From the NCBI GenBank assembly GCA_035079385.1, contig JAVHKY010000005.1, positions 558,001 to 622,000 of the forward strand: 64,000 bases of DNA. The letters run 5' to 3'. Positions 22,382 to 35,110 of this stretch are shown here, piece after piece; position 1 is the first letter of the stretch; every line of letters starts with the position of its first letter. The notes under the pieces are model-generated. The model was not told the origin of the DNA and made no database searches. It saw only the letters and a program-made list of their open reading frames with translations. The DNA is from Aspidiotus rigidus (Eukaryota; Arthropoda; Insecta; Hemiptera; Diaspididae). A program made the translations under genes and the position numbers.

Positions 22382-22750
22382 AATAGTCCAGGCTTTTGTG
22401 ACGTCAAATCGTCGACAAATAGTGATAACTGCTAGCAAAACTACCCAAAGTTGATCCAACTGACATGTTGACTCCCATAAGAATAATACAAGGAGCTAAG
22501 ATCATTGTCTTTTTGTGCAATCATAACAAATTTTTTAATATTTTGAGATAGTTAAACAAACGCTGAGAAGTATAAAGATTCTAAATATACATGACTGATT
22601 TTTTAATCAAGTTTCATTCCAAATTATCTATGTTATGATCTTTGCTCCCCATGTTATTCTTATGGAATCAACATGTCAGTTGGATCAACGTTGGGTAGTT
22701 TTGCTTATAGTTATTTACTGATTGACATCAAAGAAACCTGGGCTATTTGC
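22382..22750. repeat. long inverted repeat (foldback)
   Basis: Arms of about 120 bp, 22382-22510 and 22632-22750. CAAAACTACCCAA, TTGATCCAACTGACATGTTG and CCCATAAGAATAA pair with TTATTCTTATGG, CAACATGTCAGTTGGATCAA and TTGGGTAGTTTTG. Pairing weakens outwards. The loop is about 120 bp. Confidence 0.8.
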
Positions 22751-22771
22751 TCCACAGAACAGGTTTCCTGC

Positions 22772-22943
22772 CAGGGGCGGATTTACGGGTACATTTTGGC
22801 GGGGGGGAACTTCCATTGTTCTAAAATTTTTTTCCCCGCAAATATAGTCAAATTGAACAATTTCAGTCTTTTTTAGAGGTTTTTTTTTTTTTTTGAGAGA
22901 GAAGGGGGACGTTCCCCCTGTCCCCCCCGTAAATCCGCCCCTG
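22772..22943. mobile_element. 172-bp hAT-like MITE with 5-bp target duplication
   Basis: The ends are CAGGGGCGGATTTACGG and its reverse complement CCGTAAATCCGCCCCTG, and the pairing continues inward. CCTGC flanks both ends (22767-22771 and 22944-22948). Removing the element and one CCTGC restores continuity with the older element it sits in. The CAGGGGCGGA terminus is typical of hAT MITEs, and some hAT lineages make 5-bp duplications. A T17-18 run lies inside. Confidence 0.85.
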
Positions 22944-23353
22944 CCTGCGTACCTTGTTCAACTCTGTTAAAGAAATTGTGGTGCCAAAGAAAACAAGAAT
23001 TAGTTAAAAACAAGTCAACAAGTTTTACACAAAACGTTTTTATTGTATTCAAATTATAATGTCATTATGTCCATTGCAAAAACACTATGATCTCCTTTTG
23101 GTCTGCAACACTAGCGCCACTACACAAACGTCCACGCACAAACGTTAATCAATGAACTCAACCCACAGTCCAGTTCTACAATACACTGTCTGTTTTCTAG
23201 TCCAAGTATTTGTTATTCGTCCATATAGAAAATGATAGAAGCGTTTAAAAAAAATTAAAAAATTAATGTCTTCCTTATTTTCTGCAAGATATGTGGCACT
23301 ATGGTTGCAACTCTACAACTCTGCAGTAAAAACAATAAAAGCGTTTTAATAAT

Positions 23354-23882
23354 TAGTGATGGTCGGTTGTCGGTAGTTTCAAGCAATCGATAGTGCGGTA
23401 GTAAAAATTCTCAACAACCGGTGGTCTCCAAAGGTGCAAAAAATACTACCGGCACTACCGGTAGTATTTTTCGCATTTTTTTTTAAAAAAAAAAGAAAAA
23501 CTACCGATGGCGATACTACTGGAGATTACTAGTAATGTTTTTTTCTGAAGTGAGAAGATCAGTAGAGAAAACTACAGACAGTCCGGCACTACCGGCTATT
23601 TTCCTAAAAATAGAGAAAATTTGAATGCGGACGGCAGCATAATTCTATGTTAAATTGTCATTAATTATTATACAAAATGCAAGTGATATGATAATTAATT
23701 AATTATTGATCGAGATTGATTATAATAATATGAATCCTGAATATTATGAACAACTTCAACATTACCTTTTCTCTAAAACATAGTCATTGGAAAAACTATC
23801 AAAAACTTTTGGAGGTTGTTTGGTTGTCAAAAATCAATTGGTAGTTTTTCTTACACCACATAACCAAAGGTGCCTATCACTA
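23354..23882. mobile_element. 529-bp hAT-like MITE, perfect 8-bp TSD
   Basis: The left terminus is TAGTGATGGTCGG and the right terminus is GCCTATCACTA. TTAATAAT flanks both sides exactly (23346-23353 and 23883-23890), the 8-bp duplication expected of hAT transposases. The interior is built from repeated CGGTAGT and ACTACCGGT words that can pair with each other. No transposase ORF. Confidence 0.88.
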
Positions 23883-24172
23883 TTAATAATAAACAAAAAA
23901 AGGTCCTTCTTATTTGCACTGACCATATTGTAGTGTCGCTATTGTCGACAATTTCTTCAATGTCATTTTTATGGGAAATGGAAAATTGCTCTAATTTTAT
24001 TGAAAATCAGATCATCTCATAGAAAATTTTACGCTCTTTCAATTTGGTTCTGAGACCGTGGTTCTGAGTGTTTTGTGTAACAGATATTACTCCGCTTATC
24101 AATATTTCCTCAATCGACGCTGGCGCACCTACAATATGCCCATTCCAAATGATCCACACATGTGGCGCTGTG

Positions 24173-24656
24173 TAGTGATGGGCGGTTATCGGTTATTTCA
24201 ATATACCGGTTAAACGGTTTATTGGAGATCATTGTAACCGGTTAATCGGTTGAAAACCTTCAAATAAACCGTTTAACCAGTTAACTGGAAATTATTTGGA
24301 TTGCTGTTATTTCTCAAAAAATTCCGCTAGGAGCGCCAAAGTCTTCCACTTTTTTGCTCTCGAAATCGCAAAAATTAAAAAAAAAGAGATGCAAGATCTC
24401 TTATCTGTTGATGATTGAGAAATATCTTAATTGATAATATCCTATTTCCTCCGCCTGGTGCTTCAAATTCGTCAAATTATCAATTGAAATTCACAATTGG
24501 TGAAAAATTTTAAATGTTGGCGGTTAATCGATTTATGCGCTCTTATTAACCGGTATTTCAGGTTAACTGTTAATTACAAATAAACCGGTTTTTTGGTTAA
24601 TTTTACCCGAGAACAAACCGATTAATCGGTTAATAACCGATAACCACCCATCACTA
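24173..24656. mobile_element. 484-bp hAT-like MITE, 8-bp TSD
   Basis: The termini are TAGTGATGGGCGGTTATCGG and its near reverse complement (CCGATAACCACCCATCACTA). The flanks GCGCTGTG (24165-24172) and GCGCCGTG (24657-24664) form an 8-bp duplication with one mismatch. The interior is rich in AACCGGTTAA and CGGTTAAT words. It is related in termini and architecture to 23354-23882, only 290 bp away. Confidence 0.88.
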
Positions 24657-24664
24657 GCGCCGTG

Positions 24665-27600
24665 CTTACAATTTTGCGACTTTTGTTGTTGGCTTCTTGC
24701 TTTTCTTCTATTATCAGGACAACGCACTACTCACTAATTTATTTTTCAAATTTCAGTCTATGGCGGAATTCAACTCATTCTCTAGAGAGTTCTGTTCAGA
24801 TTGTTGTCCGAATTTCTCAATTCCGTTTTGACTCAAGTATACTTAAATTTTGGCTCTTACAAGTACATACATATCTAAAATAGTGATGAAATTTTCAAAG
24901 CCCAAAGGAAACTTTGCGCTGTTTGCTAGAAAATAGGTAAACATTTTTTTTCATTTTAAAATAAATTTCACACTCCAGAATTGGTAGCTTTGTGTGATAT
25001 AAATTCAGATCTTTTGGAAAGATTATCATCAAAATAAGTGCTCCTTATAGATCGTCCAATCGGTTCCAGAAGCTTCAAGCTCATGAACATATAGTAGACT
25101 TATGAGCAGACGGACTAATTCTTAAACATGAGATACTTAGCCTGAAAAGTAATACAACTGATAACTTGGCACGAGAATGAAGATTTGATTTGAGGGAAAT
25201 CATTCTCTAGTTCACCCACTTGACATCGCCACTGGTAAGACTGATTTTAGCCACGTCCTGCCTTTTAATCTTAACAGCTAGATACGAAGAATATTTTCAA
25301 ATAATATAGCTTGGTACCTAATCGAAACGGATATTAATGAAGTTATACCTCTGAAGACGTTCTGATCACGCTCTATGATGACGTCGTCAAAATACGACTC
25401 TTGATCACCTTTTTCAGGCCGAGCCCTATATGGCGAAAGCAAGACTTCTTTGTTAGGTACATGAAAAATATCAAATGCTGATCACCGCGCAAAGTAGCAG
25501 ACCTTGATTACAAACAAAAAGTACCGATTTTTAAAGGACATTATCATATTATATACAGTAGCCTAGTTCGTTTAAACCGCCGTGGTAATAAATCAGAGAA
25601 ATAGGTACCTACTAGGACCATCCTAAAAGAGAGAAACGATAAACGCATCAAACAAATTATTTCTTCGTTGCTCGATTATGTACACGGAAACAAAGTGCCA
25701 TACGTAGAAACAAATTAAAGAAATTCAACCAAATAATCAATTTATTCAAAAGATACTGAACATCACAAAATTGGTCATCAACTCGTTGGCTTCCCCCATC
25801 TATAGCGATAATTACCATCGATTGAGATACTGTAGGCATTATCATATGAGAAGTTAACTGTAACTGCTCTTACCCATAATTATAGTTCATAGTGTCATCC
25901 CCTTATTTCCTTATCGGTAGGAGGTTCCGACTCCACCGATACTCGTACTTCTCAGTTCTCACACCGCGAGTCATAACTTGACGAGATATTTTGTGCTTAT
26001 CCGGTGAGTTTTTCCAATCTTGGTACTAAATGGAGAGAACAAACAGCTAGTTCCTGTGAGTACTATACTGAGATGTGTTTTCTACAGTATAATGTAACGG
26101 CACTTATTTTCACGCGATCAACATCTGTTGAATGAATTCTGTTTACTCTTTTTCGTTATCATCTGTAATGTACTAAAATACGAAAACTGATAACGCAACG
26201 AATTCGTTCATCATATTTCAGGAGGCCGCGGATAAAATAAACCTAGTGACTTATCTACGGAGGAAATGTCATACAACTTATATTTACGCGCATCACAAGC
26301 TTACACACAAATACGTACGCCGACTATCTACTTATAATTGATGAATAACGAAATTTCAATTCCGGTTAAACAGACTCACGAAATTAATTTAATAAGCTCG
26401 AATGCAAAAGGCCTAGATAAGTTAACGAAGAACGTTTTCTCGTTGAATAATTCCCAAACAAAAATTGCTTTACCATTCTATAAAATCATTTAATACTATA
26501 AAGTCTATTTATTTTTCCTTATTCCTTTATATACGTAGATAGGATGGTCATTACACGATCGTCTTAAATACATAAAATGAATGAACAATTATTTTCTTCT
26601 TTTTAAATTCATCCGAAGTCCTATTTTTACGATTCAAATAAATTATTTTTATAAGAAATGAAACCTGAGGGTATTCGAATGATTGACAGTTCCGATACGC
26701 GTGCTAGGCACAAACAATAAAAATTGACCACTGTTCCGTATTTCGAATTCATTTTTTCTAGTTTTTCTTCTTTTTATATATAGGTATATTTATTTTTTTA
26801 TTCACCATACGCTCTTTCGTTTTATATTTTTATTTGTAATTTCGAACGTATATATGCATTAAATAATTAGGATTATCCTGTACATTCAAAAAGGGGGAAA
26901 AAAAAGTGTAGACAACAAAACGAACAAGCGTATCAAATTGATTTTGTTAATTTACTTTTAATAACTCATTTGTATGCTGCATAACTGCGAGTCTCGTTTT
27001 TTTAAGAGTTTCATCAGTTTTCAGAATTCAGGAAGAAATATAAAAAAAAAAAATAGCAAAAATGACGATTCAAACACTAGGAATTTATGACTATAGGGTA
27101 ACCGGTATTTCTAGAATTATTGATCGTTCTCTTACTTCATACTTTGTTTTGTTATTAGATTTGAAAATTCGCAAATAAACCGAGAAGCTCTTTTACTCCG
27201 ATAATATTATGTAAATTTATTTAAAATCTTATTTCCATAAGACGTACGGTATACAATTTTTCTAGCGTTGCATAGGCGTCAAAGTACACTCGTATTGCTG
27301 GTCTACCGAGTAAGAATTTCTCATTTTGAAGCGTGTATCCTAATTTCAACAATTTTGATCATCATCGTAGACTAACTGGTCACAAAAGAAGTATCCTATA
27401 AGAAGAAAAAGTCTCTGCCGCGCAGTCTGTGTTATTTGAATATTAAGTATATCCTCGTTTGTGTCTCTCTACGTGAGGTACGAATAAGGAGGAGAGCGAT
27501 GTGAATTTCAGTTACCGACATTATATAAGAATCAAATTCATTTTAGACGGTTTGTCACCCTGACATTTTGAGATTTCATTTCGATCTTTTAAAATAATTA

Positions 27601-28474
27601 CTAAAATATTACCGGCGTATATAATGTTTTCTTAATCCGTATTATAACCTGCTCGAGTTCGGTGATTCTAAATTCATTCGCTTGATTTCAAAAAGGAGGA
27701 ATGCGTTTTCCTCGGTAAGTTTACAATGTTCGAGAACTAGTATCGGTAAATCATCCGAATGTAATATAAAACAACGTTCTTCACAGCGGGCAATCTTGTA
27801 AGTCGTTCTCCTAGACCTCATGCTGACTGAACCATTGCGTCATTTAGTTAGTTTTCGACTTCAAATTAAAGTGAAACAACTTTTAGTGGATGTACGAGTA
27901 TGTACGAGTACAAGCTGCTTTAATCAAAAATGATACTCGAAATAGCAGAAAAGTTGATCGATTATTATACTTTTAATATAGACTAGATTAAATGAGCATC
28001 TTGCTATAATTATATTTCTTGCAGTCTAAATTTCTATTTTGAATGGACAGAAATTCGTATGCGTACCTTTCATTTTTATTAACATCAAAATATCGGCAGT
28101 TTATTACCGATCGACGCAAAGTTCGTAAGATCTGAATCTCATAAAAAAATGTATGCATAAGGTAGAGCAAAATTATGTGTTCTCTATAGGTACCAGTGTT
28201 ACAAATTTATTTTATGGGAAGATATCCGATGAAAAACTCCACCATGTGATTTCAGGTATCCGCCTTAGCGACCTACCCAATTACCAAAAACGAAAGTTTT
28301 AGCTCTTAATTTCATTCGGCAATCGGTTTGAAAATTGAGTAAAATATAAGTCTTCCTTTCTACTAAGTTGAATGCATAAAAATCCAAGGGACGTAATAGA
28401 TTTTATCGTAAATATTTTTCAGGAGATTTCGAGGCTTAAACTAAATAAAATTAGAGGATTCATAAAATTTTGAG
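24665..28474. other. AT-rich DNA, no gene seen
   Basis: About 3.8 kb with no recognised coding sequence, transposon end or tandem repeat. It is one of the longest repeat-poor stretches in the window, so it may be intronic or unique intergenic DNA. Confidence 0.4.
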
Positions 28475-29016
28475 TAGTCGACTATACGCGGCGGCAGTTT
28501 GCGGCCCAAACCAGGGAAAAAGGTACAGTTTACGTCCGAAAGGAAAATGGACATAACAGTTTTGCGGGCCTGCAACTTTTGTGATGCAATTTTTTTAGTA
28601 CCAATCGGGTATAATGGAATGAGAATTTGAGTTGCCTTTTAATTCCCAGCAGTTACGGGAATAACGCGACGTGCATAATTTATGGGATTAAAAACATAAA
28701 ATGAGAAGAGAAACCCATTCCAATGTTGGGTTTGCCTGCAAAAAAAAATATAAAGCGCTTTTCAAGTTGATAGTGCAGCATTTTCCCAATTTAAATGAGA
28801 GATTAATACGCCGGCAGTTCTTCTCTTTCCAATCAACAGTATGATCCACATATTTTTTGTTTCAGTTGTGTTGTTTCCTTTACTGTGTGCGCGGGCCGCA
28901 AAAAAGAGATGGGTTGGGCTGCAAATTTCATACAATTTTTCGTACGTCGATCGCAAACTGGGCACCTTTTTGCAGTCGAAATTCAGTGTGGGCCGCAAAC
29001 TGGCGATCACCGACTG
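28475..29016. mobile_element. probable hAT-like non-autonomous element
   Basis: The left end reads TAGTCGACTATACG, GCAGTTTGCGGCCCA. The right end in reverse complement reads CAGTCGGTGATCGCC, AGTTTGCGGCCCA. Similarity continues (AAAAAGGT, then CAGTTT) for about 50 bp. The CAGT...CGGCAAxxTGCGGCCC style is characteristic of Charlie-type hAT elements. No 8-bp duplication survives. Confidence 0.5.
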
Positions 29017-29354
29017 TACAAAAAATGGGGAAATTTTCAGATTCAGATTTGAGAACCTGAGTTATAAAATATACCAATAAAATGACAAATGATTCAAAAT
29101 TTTCTTATTTTTCAAGATCATAATTGGAAATAACACTTAGGTACTTATTCTTCTTGAAAGGAAAAGTCATACGGTTTTGAGGCACAAATTTGTGAGAGTG
29201 ACAGTCATAATGACAACGTAAGGTCGGCAATGCCTTGATTACATAAGGACACAAATGTTTCAAATTTTTTCCGTTTTAATCGGCAACTTTTGAAAATTTA
29301 AATAATTTAATACCAGTGAAATAATTGCGACCACAGTCTATTTGAGGGTTGGAT

Positions 29355-29399
29355 TACAGCAGGCTGAGCGCGGATAGGATCGCAGATTGAGGATCACTG
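29355..29399 (-). mobile_element. solo hAT-like terminus
   Basis: The reverse complement reads CAGTGATCCTCAATCTGCGA, TCCTATCCGCGC, a typical hAT (Charlie-like) end. I could not find a partner end. Confidence 0.4.
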
Positions 29400-29921
29400 A
29401 CCAAAATTTGAACAAATTGTATTAAAATTCAGAAATATTGTCTTCTTCAAGATCTATGATCCGAGATGATTTGGATCACACAGTCAAATGATTAGCTTCC
29501 GATCCGTGGGCCGAAGCTCCATTACCTTAATGAGAAAAGCAAGCGAGTATGTTCACTTGACTTTGTATGTAGAATTTGCTGTTTGAAAATTTTGAAAAAT
29601 CTACAGAACAAATAATAAGAAATGAACGATATAAGATTGCATCATCCAAAGATGCCAGCTTTTAGCTTTGAAAGATGCAGTCACACATAGGGTCATTTTT
29701 CATATTTTGGTTCAGTGAATTTTTCTACATTCTTAAACAGCTGGTTCTGCCGACAACGTCAAGTGGACAGTGGACATACTCGCTCTTCTCACTAAGGTAA
29801 CGCACACGGAAAAAAAAAAAAAAAAAAACAGAGGACGGGTCACAGATCGAAATTTTGGCAATATCCTGGTCTAAGATAATTTGAATCATTGCAAGCAATT
29901 TTTTAATCCGCGATTCGGATC

Positions 29922-29972
<51 letters not shown>

Positions 29973-30636
29973 TTTTTTCAATCTTTATCCATCTCTGGTC
30001 TGTTTCAAATGACATGGCAAAAAATCAAAATAACAACAGTGCATAATTTGGCAACCCAGGAGTGGTGTAACAAAAATTGTTTAAATTAAGCAATGAAAGC
30101 ATACGATTTGGATAAAAGAGAATGTACTGGGCATATTAGCGGTCAGTTATCTCATTTGGAATGAAAATTTCCAATGAAACAGTGTTATGCCTATGCTAAG
30201 AATGATCAATGAGAATGATGAAAAATTTTGTATCTATTCTTATTAGCTTCCTTCTAATTGAGACGTCAACGTTACTAACCAGCAAAAGTTGTTAGTAAAA
30301 TGTACCTATATTTTTTTCTTTGAACTAACAAATTTTCATCATTTAAACTCATACTTTGTAAGATTCCTCTTCACACAATAGAATATTCAGTTTGTAAAAA
30401 TGAAATGTTTAAAAAAAATTCTAACTAATTTTCAGCTGTACTCAGGGCTCATCAATTTTAAAAAACCAATGAATGATTTACCTCCAGTGGAATTCAGCAA
30501 CTTGCATTGTCCTAGGTATACAAGAACATCCTGTTTCCCAGAATGATTTTGTACTGTAGATGTTGATAATAAATGAAATGCAGAAATAGATAAAAGAGAA
30601 GAAAAATACTAAATTCGCAAGAAACAAAAATATTGG
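29400..30636. other. AT-rich DNA with simple repeats
   Basis: Contains an A19 run at 29810-29828 and a (TA)n tract at 29934-29972. The A-run could be the tail of a retroposed sequence, but no source was recognised. Confidence 0.5.
29934..29972. repeat. (TA)n microsatellite
   Basis: About 39 bases of TA with one TTA interruption. Confidence 0.95.
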
Positions 30637-31060
30637 AAAATATATACGCCGAAAGTGAATTTATCCCCAGTAGAATTCACTTTGGAAGAAATAGCCTTCT
30701 TCGATAAAGGTCTAAAATTCACCATTCCACCTTGCAAACAAGAGAAAGCAGTTGAGGGTCTAGTTGCAGACCTGATGGTTGGTGTGAGTAACCATGAAGC
30801 CATCGCCGGTGAGTGTTCGAGAATCATTCAATCGACATCGATTAAGAAGGATTGCCGCACCTTTTCAACACACAAAACCACACAAAAGAAAATCAGCGAC
30901 AATGAGTTGTGCGTCACAAAAGCAGATAAAGGAAACTCTTCGGTCATCATTCTGCGCAACGAGAACAAAGCTAAAGTTACCAAATTACTTGAAGACATAC
31001 CACTCAAGACTCCATTTCTAACTTGAACAAATTTAATGCCGATGTTTGACGAAAGATTCA
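30637..31060 (+). pseudogene. Penelope-like element, N-terminal fragment
   Basis: An open stretch reads VEFTLEEIAFFDKGLKFTIP, then VADLMVG, then LCVTKADKGNSSVIIL. The KGLxFxxPP pattern followed about 70-100 residues later by VTKADKGNxxVI is the conserved region ahead of the RT fingers in Penelope-like ORFs. The same order appears in the copy at the window end (KGLEFSLPP ... VTKADKGNAVVVM). After 31024 the frame shifts and reads NKFNADV, then stops. Neither the RT catalytic box nor the endonuclease follows, so this is an internal fragment. Amino-acid identity to the other copy is moderate, so it is probably a different PLE lineage. Confidence 0.85.
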
Positions 31061-31929
31061 TGGGTGTGAGTATTATATGGACTTGAAGTCAGAAACTCTA
31101 GGCCTCCCAGATACAATATGGTCTGCCTATGGAAGTAGGTACTATGAAGTGGTCTATATGTTCTAATGGTTCTCAAACGTTTTAATAATTATTATTCTCC
31201 ACTTTTGAATTACCTAACGCATTTAAATAATAGACAATAGTTGCTAGATAGTGTTGATTGTACATTGTAAGTTTTGGTGAAAGAACGAAGTAAAAAGTAT
31301 AAGATGTTTTACTATATTGCACAGGACAAAATTTTCATGTCCGTGCGCGGCATTATTTCATTTCACGGTTGAAAATGAAGATCATTGACAATGCAATCAA
31401 TAATAAGTCAGCAAGATGAATCATGATTAAAATGAACGGTTTTGTTCATCCTTGTGAGAAAGTAATCTTGAATCAAAACGTACTAAAATTGTACATAGAA
31501 TATAAGTACCTCTACATAGTTACAGTAACTTACCACATAGTGAGTTTTTGTCCACTTTCAGCAGCTTCCACAACACTTCTAACAAAGAATTCAATTTATC
31601 AACAGTTGACACGATAAGTAGAACTGCTGTTCATTTTCACCATTATTAAACCAATTTCAAATACCTCGAATATTTACGCAATCGGTATAACTAATTATTA
31701 CTTATTACGGTATTATAAGATTATTCTAATGGGTAATCCGACTCTAGAGGGATGGACATTCAATTCAACCTAATCATTCAAGCTAATCAACGTTTGGATT
31801 AAGAATACTAAGGACATAATATTTTTCAGATGGTGGATGACGATGAAACTCACCTTGATAAGAAAAAAATGGAGCTACAAGTACAACGCCGCGCGGCATT
31901 ATATAGCGCTAGCGCTGCGGTACAAGGCT
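31061..31929. other. no gene recognised
   Basis: AT-rich. Near 31880-31920 a cluster of self-complementary words (GCCGCGCGGC, AGCGCTAGCGCT) precedes the next MITE. Confidence 0.35.
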
Positions 31930-32072
31930 TTTACAGTCTGTTCCACGAGAGTTTGGTATTATAAACAATAGGCAACCCACGTCACTCACGCTTATTTTAC
32001 GTTACGGAATGCGAATGGAATGCGGGTTCCCCGTGATTTATAATACCAAACTCCCGTGGAACAGACTGTAAA
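31930..32072. mobile_element. 143-bp MITE with 36-bp inverted repeats
   Basis: TTTACAGTCTGTTCCACGAG with AGTTTGGTATTATAAA (31930-31965) is matched at 32037-32072 in reverse complement with one mismatch. Taking TA as the duplicated target, the terminus would be CAGTCTGTTCCACG, which suits a Tc1/mariner-type MITE. The high arm identity suggests recent origin or conversion. Confidence 0.85.
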
Positions 32073-32639
32073 TTTTAATGTTGTGCGGGTTGTATATTAT
32101 TTTATCAAATTTTGCTGGAAGACAAACACAAACTTGAGACTTCAAATGAATTCAATATTATTCATCTCAAATATCTCGATAATTTTGCATGAGCTCTTGG
32201 AAAACTTTAATGGAATTGAATAAAAGTCAAGTATTCCTAGCACTGTATTTTATTTTTAACCTCTAGCGTTGTTTTTATAAAAAGTAAAATTAGATATCTT
32301 TATAAGATGTTGATGAAATTTTTGAAATTCAATATTGATCGAGATCCGTGATTGAGATAAATCATTAATTTGAAGTCATTGTTTGTTCTCCAGAGAGATT
32401 TGATAAAATAAGCAACCTCCATCACAACATTAAAAGCCTTATTGACATATCTGCAAAACAACAATTAAGTGAATGAAGTTTGTAACATTGTTCTGTGCTG
32501 GCTGAGAATAAATCTCATTCCATTGATCGTTGTTTTGCATCACTGCATATAAGGCAATATGTCGGGAACTCTCACTGGGTGGAAGCCTCTGTACATTTCT
32601 TTACAGATTATGGGACTATGGGAGATGATTGAAAACAAA
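32073..32639. other. no gene recognised
   Basis: AT-rich with no recognised motif. Confidence 0.35.
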
Positions 32640-32910
32640 AATTGCACAAAGATGTTAGAAAGTGGGCTATTGAAGATGATTAATTCAACCTGTATCACTT
32701 TTGTTCTCATGATTTTCCACAGAAATTTTTATTCGATGAGTTATTTTGAAAAAAAAAAAAAAAAAATAGAGTCCAAGTGTTCTCAAATGGGACTGATAAT
32801 ATATAAGCCACCCAGTGAAGTGACATTGCGTTCCCGACATTGCCTTATACATAAATTCAACTTTGTACGGCACGCAGTGAGCCGACGCTTATAGTTCAGA
32901 AGGACGTGCT
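32640..32910. repeat. dispersed repeat copy with A18 run
   Basis: TATCACTTTTGTTCTCATG and CACAGAAATTTTTATTC relate it to 1865-1970 and 6030-6150. After an A18 run (32749-32766) it contains GCCACCCAGTGAAGTGACAT, related to sequences near 785 and 6460. These shared pieces suggest a family of a few hundred bases. Confidence 0.45.
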
Positions 32911-35110
32911 GTGTCAAACCCAACCGGTCAGCCAGCAGTACGCTGCTTGCTGCAGCATTGCCTGCAATCAAGTTGATTGTAGAACTATTCGGACCGGGCA
33001 TATTGTAGGATCGCTAGCGTCGCCCATGTAAAATTCTCAGAAAGTACTGATAAGCAAACGGTGATGGTGACTTGAAACTAAAGGTGATTTTTTAGTTTTT
33101 CTTAAATTTCTCCAAAAATAATGAAATTAGGCGTGTACTTGTAAGGAACAAAATTGAAGAGCAAAAAATTTTCTTTTAAATGAAAATATTTTTGAGAGAT
33201 TTTAAAAAATTCAAAAATTTTGCACGATGCTAGCGCTTCCCGGTGCCAAGGGGCAGGTTCTACCTAGTCATTAATACATATAAAATACACTGTATTTACT
33301 TGGAATTCTGCAACCTGCAGTACACTATGGTAAAATATTCTGGAATACTAATTACAACTTCAAATTAGCTCTAAATCTCATGAAATTTCAGAGTTTACTC
33401 ATAAATGACTCCATCAATAATGGAAATTAGTTGAACGCGTCTCCGGAAGAAGGGCCCAACTTGAGAGAAACCTGTTTTGAGAAAAACGAGCTTAAAGATT
33501 CAAAACGCTGAACAGAAAAAACTATGGCTCCTATAGGATTGATTGATGAATGAAATGAATGAGTATACGTTCTAAATTCGAGATCAGAACAAAAAATGGA
33601 ACTTGTGTGACTTGTGTCAAACTATTGACATCATATAAGGACTTGTCAAGTGCCTAAATTAGGCCCTTTTTCGAAACACTTTTTTATATATTTATATATC
33701 ATTATTTTGAGTAAAAATCTCTCATTTATGTGACAAAAACTGTTTATCATGCAAAGTTGGTCATATTTGTCGATTGACAATGGTCTACGTAAATATGAAA
33801 AGAAAAAAAATTAGTGTAAAAACCTTTTTGTTTTACAATAGGTTTTGGAGCAATAACGCTGAGACTGGATCTTGAAGATGTAGAAGCGGTTGGAGAATCA
33901 TCTTTCATCAATTTTACAGGATGACCTCTTCTTTTTGACAGCTCACGACCAGTTGGACTTCACTCAAAATTATCTCCTCTTCCTATTTCCTTTCTGGCTC
34001 CATCTTTTTCACAACAAAACGACGACTTTGTAGACTTTAATGATGTATTACTCCACTTCTACAATAGAGAGCGCTATGTCAATTTACCGTGTGATAAAAA
34101 AAATGAATAAAGAGTATAATTAAGAAAGAAAACGAAAAATGACATAAGTCAAGTTAGGCCTTTTTTCGAAAGACGCGTTCAGTTGATAATTGAAAGTTTG
34201 ATTTATTATTTGAATAACGATTGAATGAAAAAAAATAACTATTCGCACGTTATCAGTACAAAGGAGCTCAACTTCTTACAATAAAATAACAAAATGAGAA
34301 ACATTTTTTAAATCACAAACCAATTTAGGTACATTATTTTTAGGACTTTTGACTTTCAATCTAAAAAGCTTCATAAAATTTGGAGCCGATTTCAAAACGT
34401 GGTTGGTATTCCACATTACCTCTTTCTATTCCCACGGACCTATGCGTCTTTGTGTTAGTGACAAAGTAGAGCACACCCTTAAGCAGGATCTGTAGGCTAC
34501 CTGTACATTTATTTGTGTAATCTGCTGTACAATATTAAATTGATATTGGTAAATCCAAATCAACGGTCAGGCAAACTGTATCTTTTTGGATGATTATAGT
34601 GCTAATGTATGAATTGTGATGAACTTTGATATTGGAAGAAGGAGTATTTGTTCTAAGAAGGTGAATATTTAGGTAGTTGTTTTTATAACTCTAATGAAAA
34701 TACAAAATGACTTAATCAGTAATAAAGAAGAGAAATTCCACGCTGATTTTGCAATTAGTCACTACTTACAAGCTTTCAAAAAATCATTTTCTCCCCTATC
34801 TCACATAATATTTTGCCTTGCAAGGCAGTGGCATGCTAGCATATAGCTATTTGACCACATATTATATGAATATGCCACACTCAAAAGAAGATAAAAGAAA
34901 TAAAAAAGAGAAATACCAAATAGTGTCACATACTACATCTTCACCTTTCTGCCACACAACTACTAACTTGTGAATCACAACTACTACACCCATTGTACAT
35001 GTAACAATGCTAGCACGCAACCGCTCTGTCACGTCCAAATACTGCCCAAGTGTAGTAAAGGTATTTGTCAATGTGTTTAGTGGTTGCGGCAATGGTCAGC
35101 GCTAGTATCG
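32911..35110. other. mostly unannotated, with a weak inverted repeat
   Basis: The stretch 33425-33475 (AGTTGAACGCGTCTCCGGAA, GGGCCCAACTTGAG) resembles the reverse complement of 34145-34195, and a direct relative (TTAGGCCCTTTTTCGAAA) is at 33655. These may be ends of an old element of about 750 bp. A minus-strand ORF at 34862-35092 has a hydrophobic run but no recognised domain. Confidence 0.3.

Larger units (their letters stand above)
22090..22980 (-). mobile_element. decayed minisatellite-core element with foldback and nested insert
   Basis: The stretch 22110-22275 holds diverged minisatellite words (GATAGGAGTGAACTTGAAAA, AATTTCGAAC, GGGAGGAGCACTCG). The 5' module appears in reverse at 22755-22980 once the hAT insert is removed: GAACAGGTTTCCTGC joined to GTACCTTGTTCAACTCTGTT matches the reverse complement of AACGAAGTTGAACGAGGAAC, GCAGGGAACCTGTT. 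Between them lies a long inverted repeat (22382-22750). This is the oldest-looking member of the family. Confidence 0.5.

Noticed and set aside
34862..35092. 76-codon minus ORF with a hydrophobic stretch
   Set aside because: No start context, splice support or family resemblance; its C-terminus is AT-driven.
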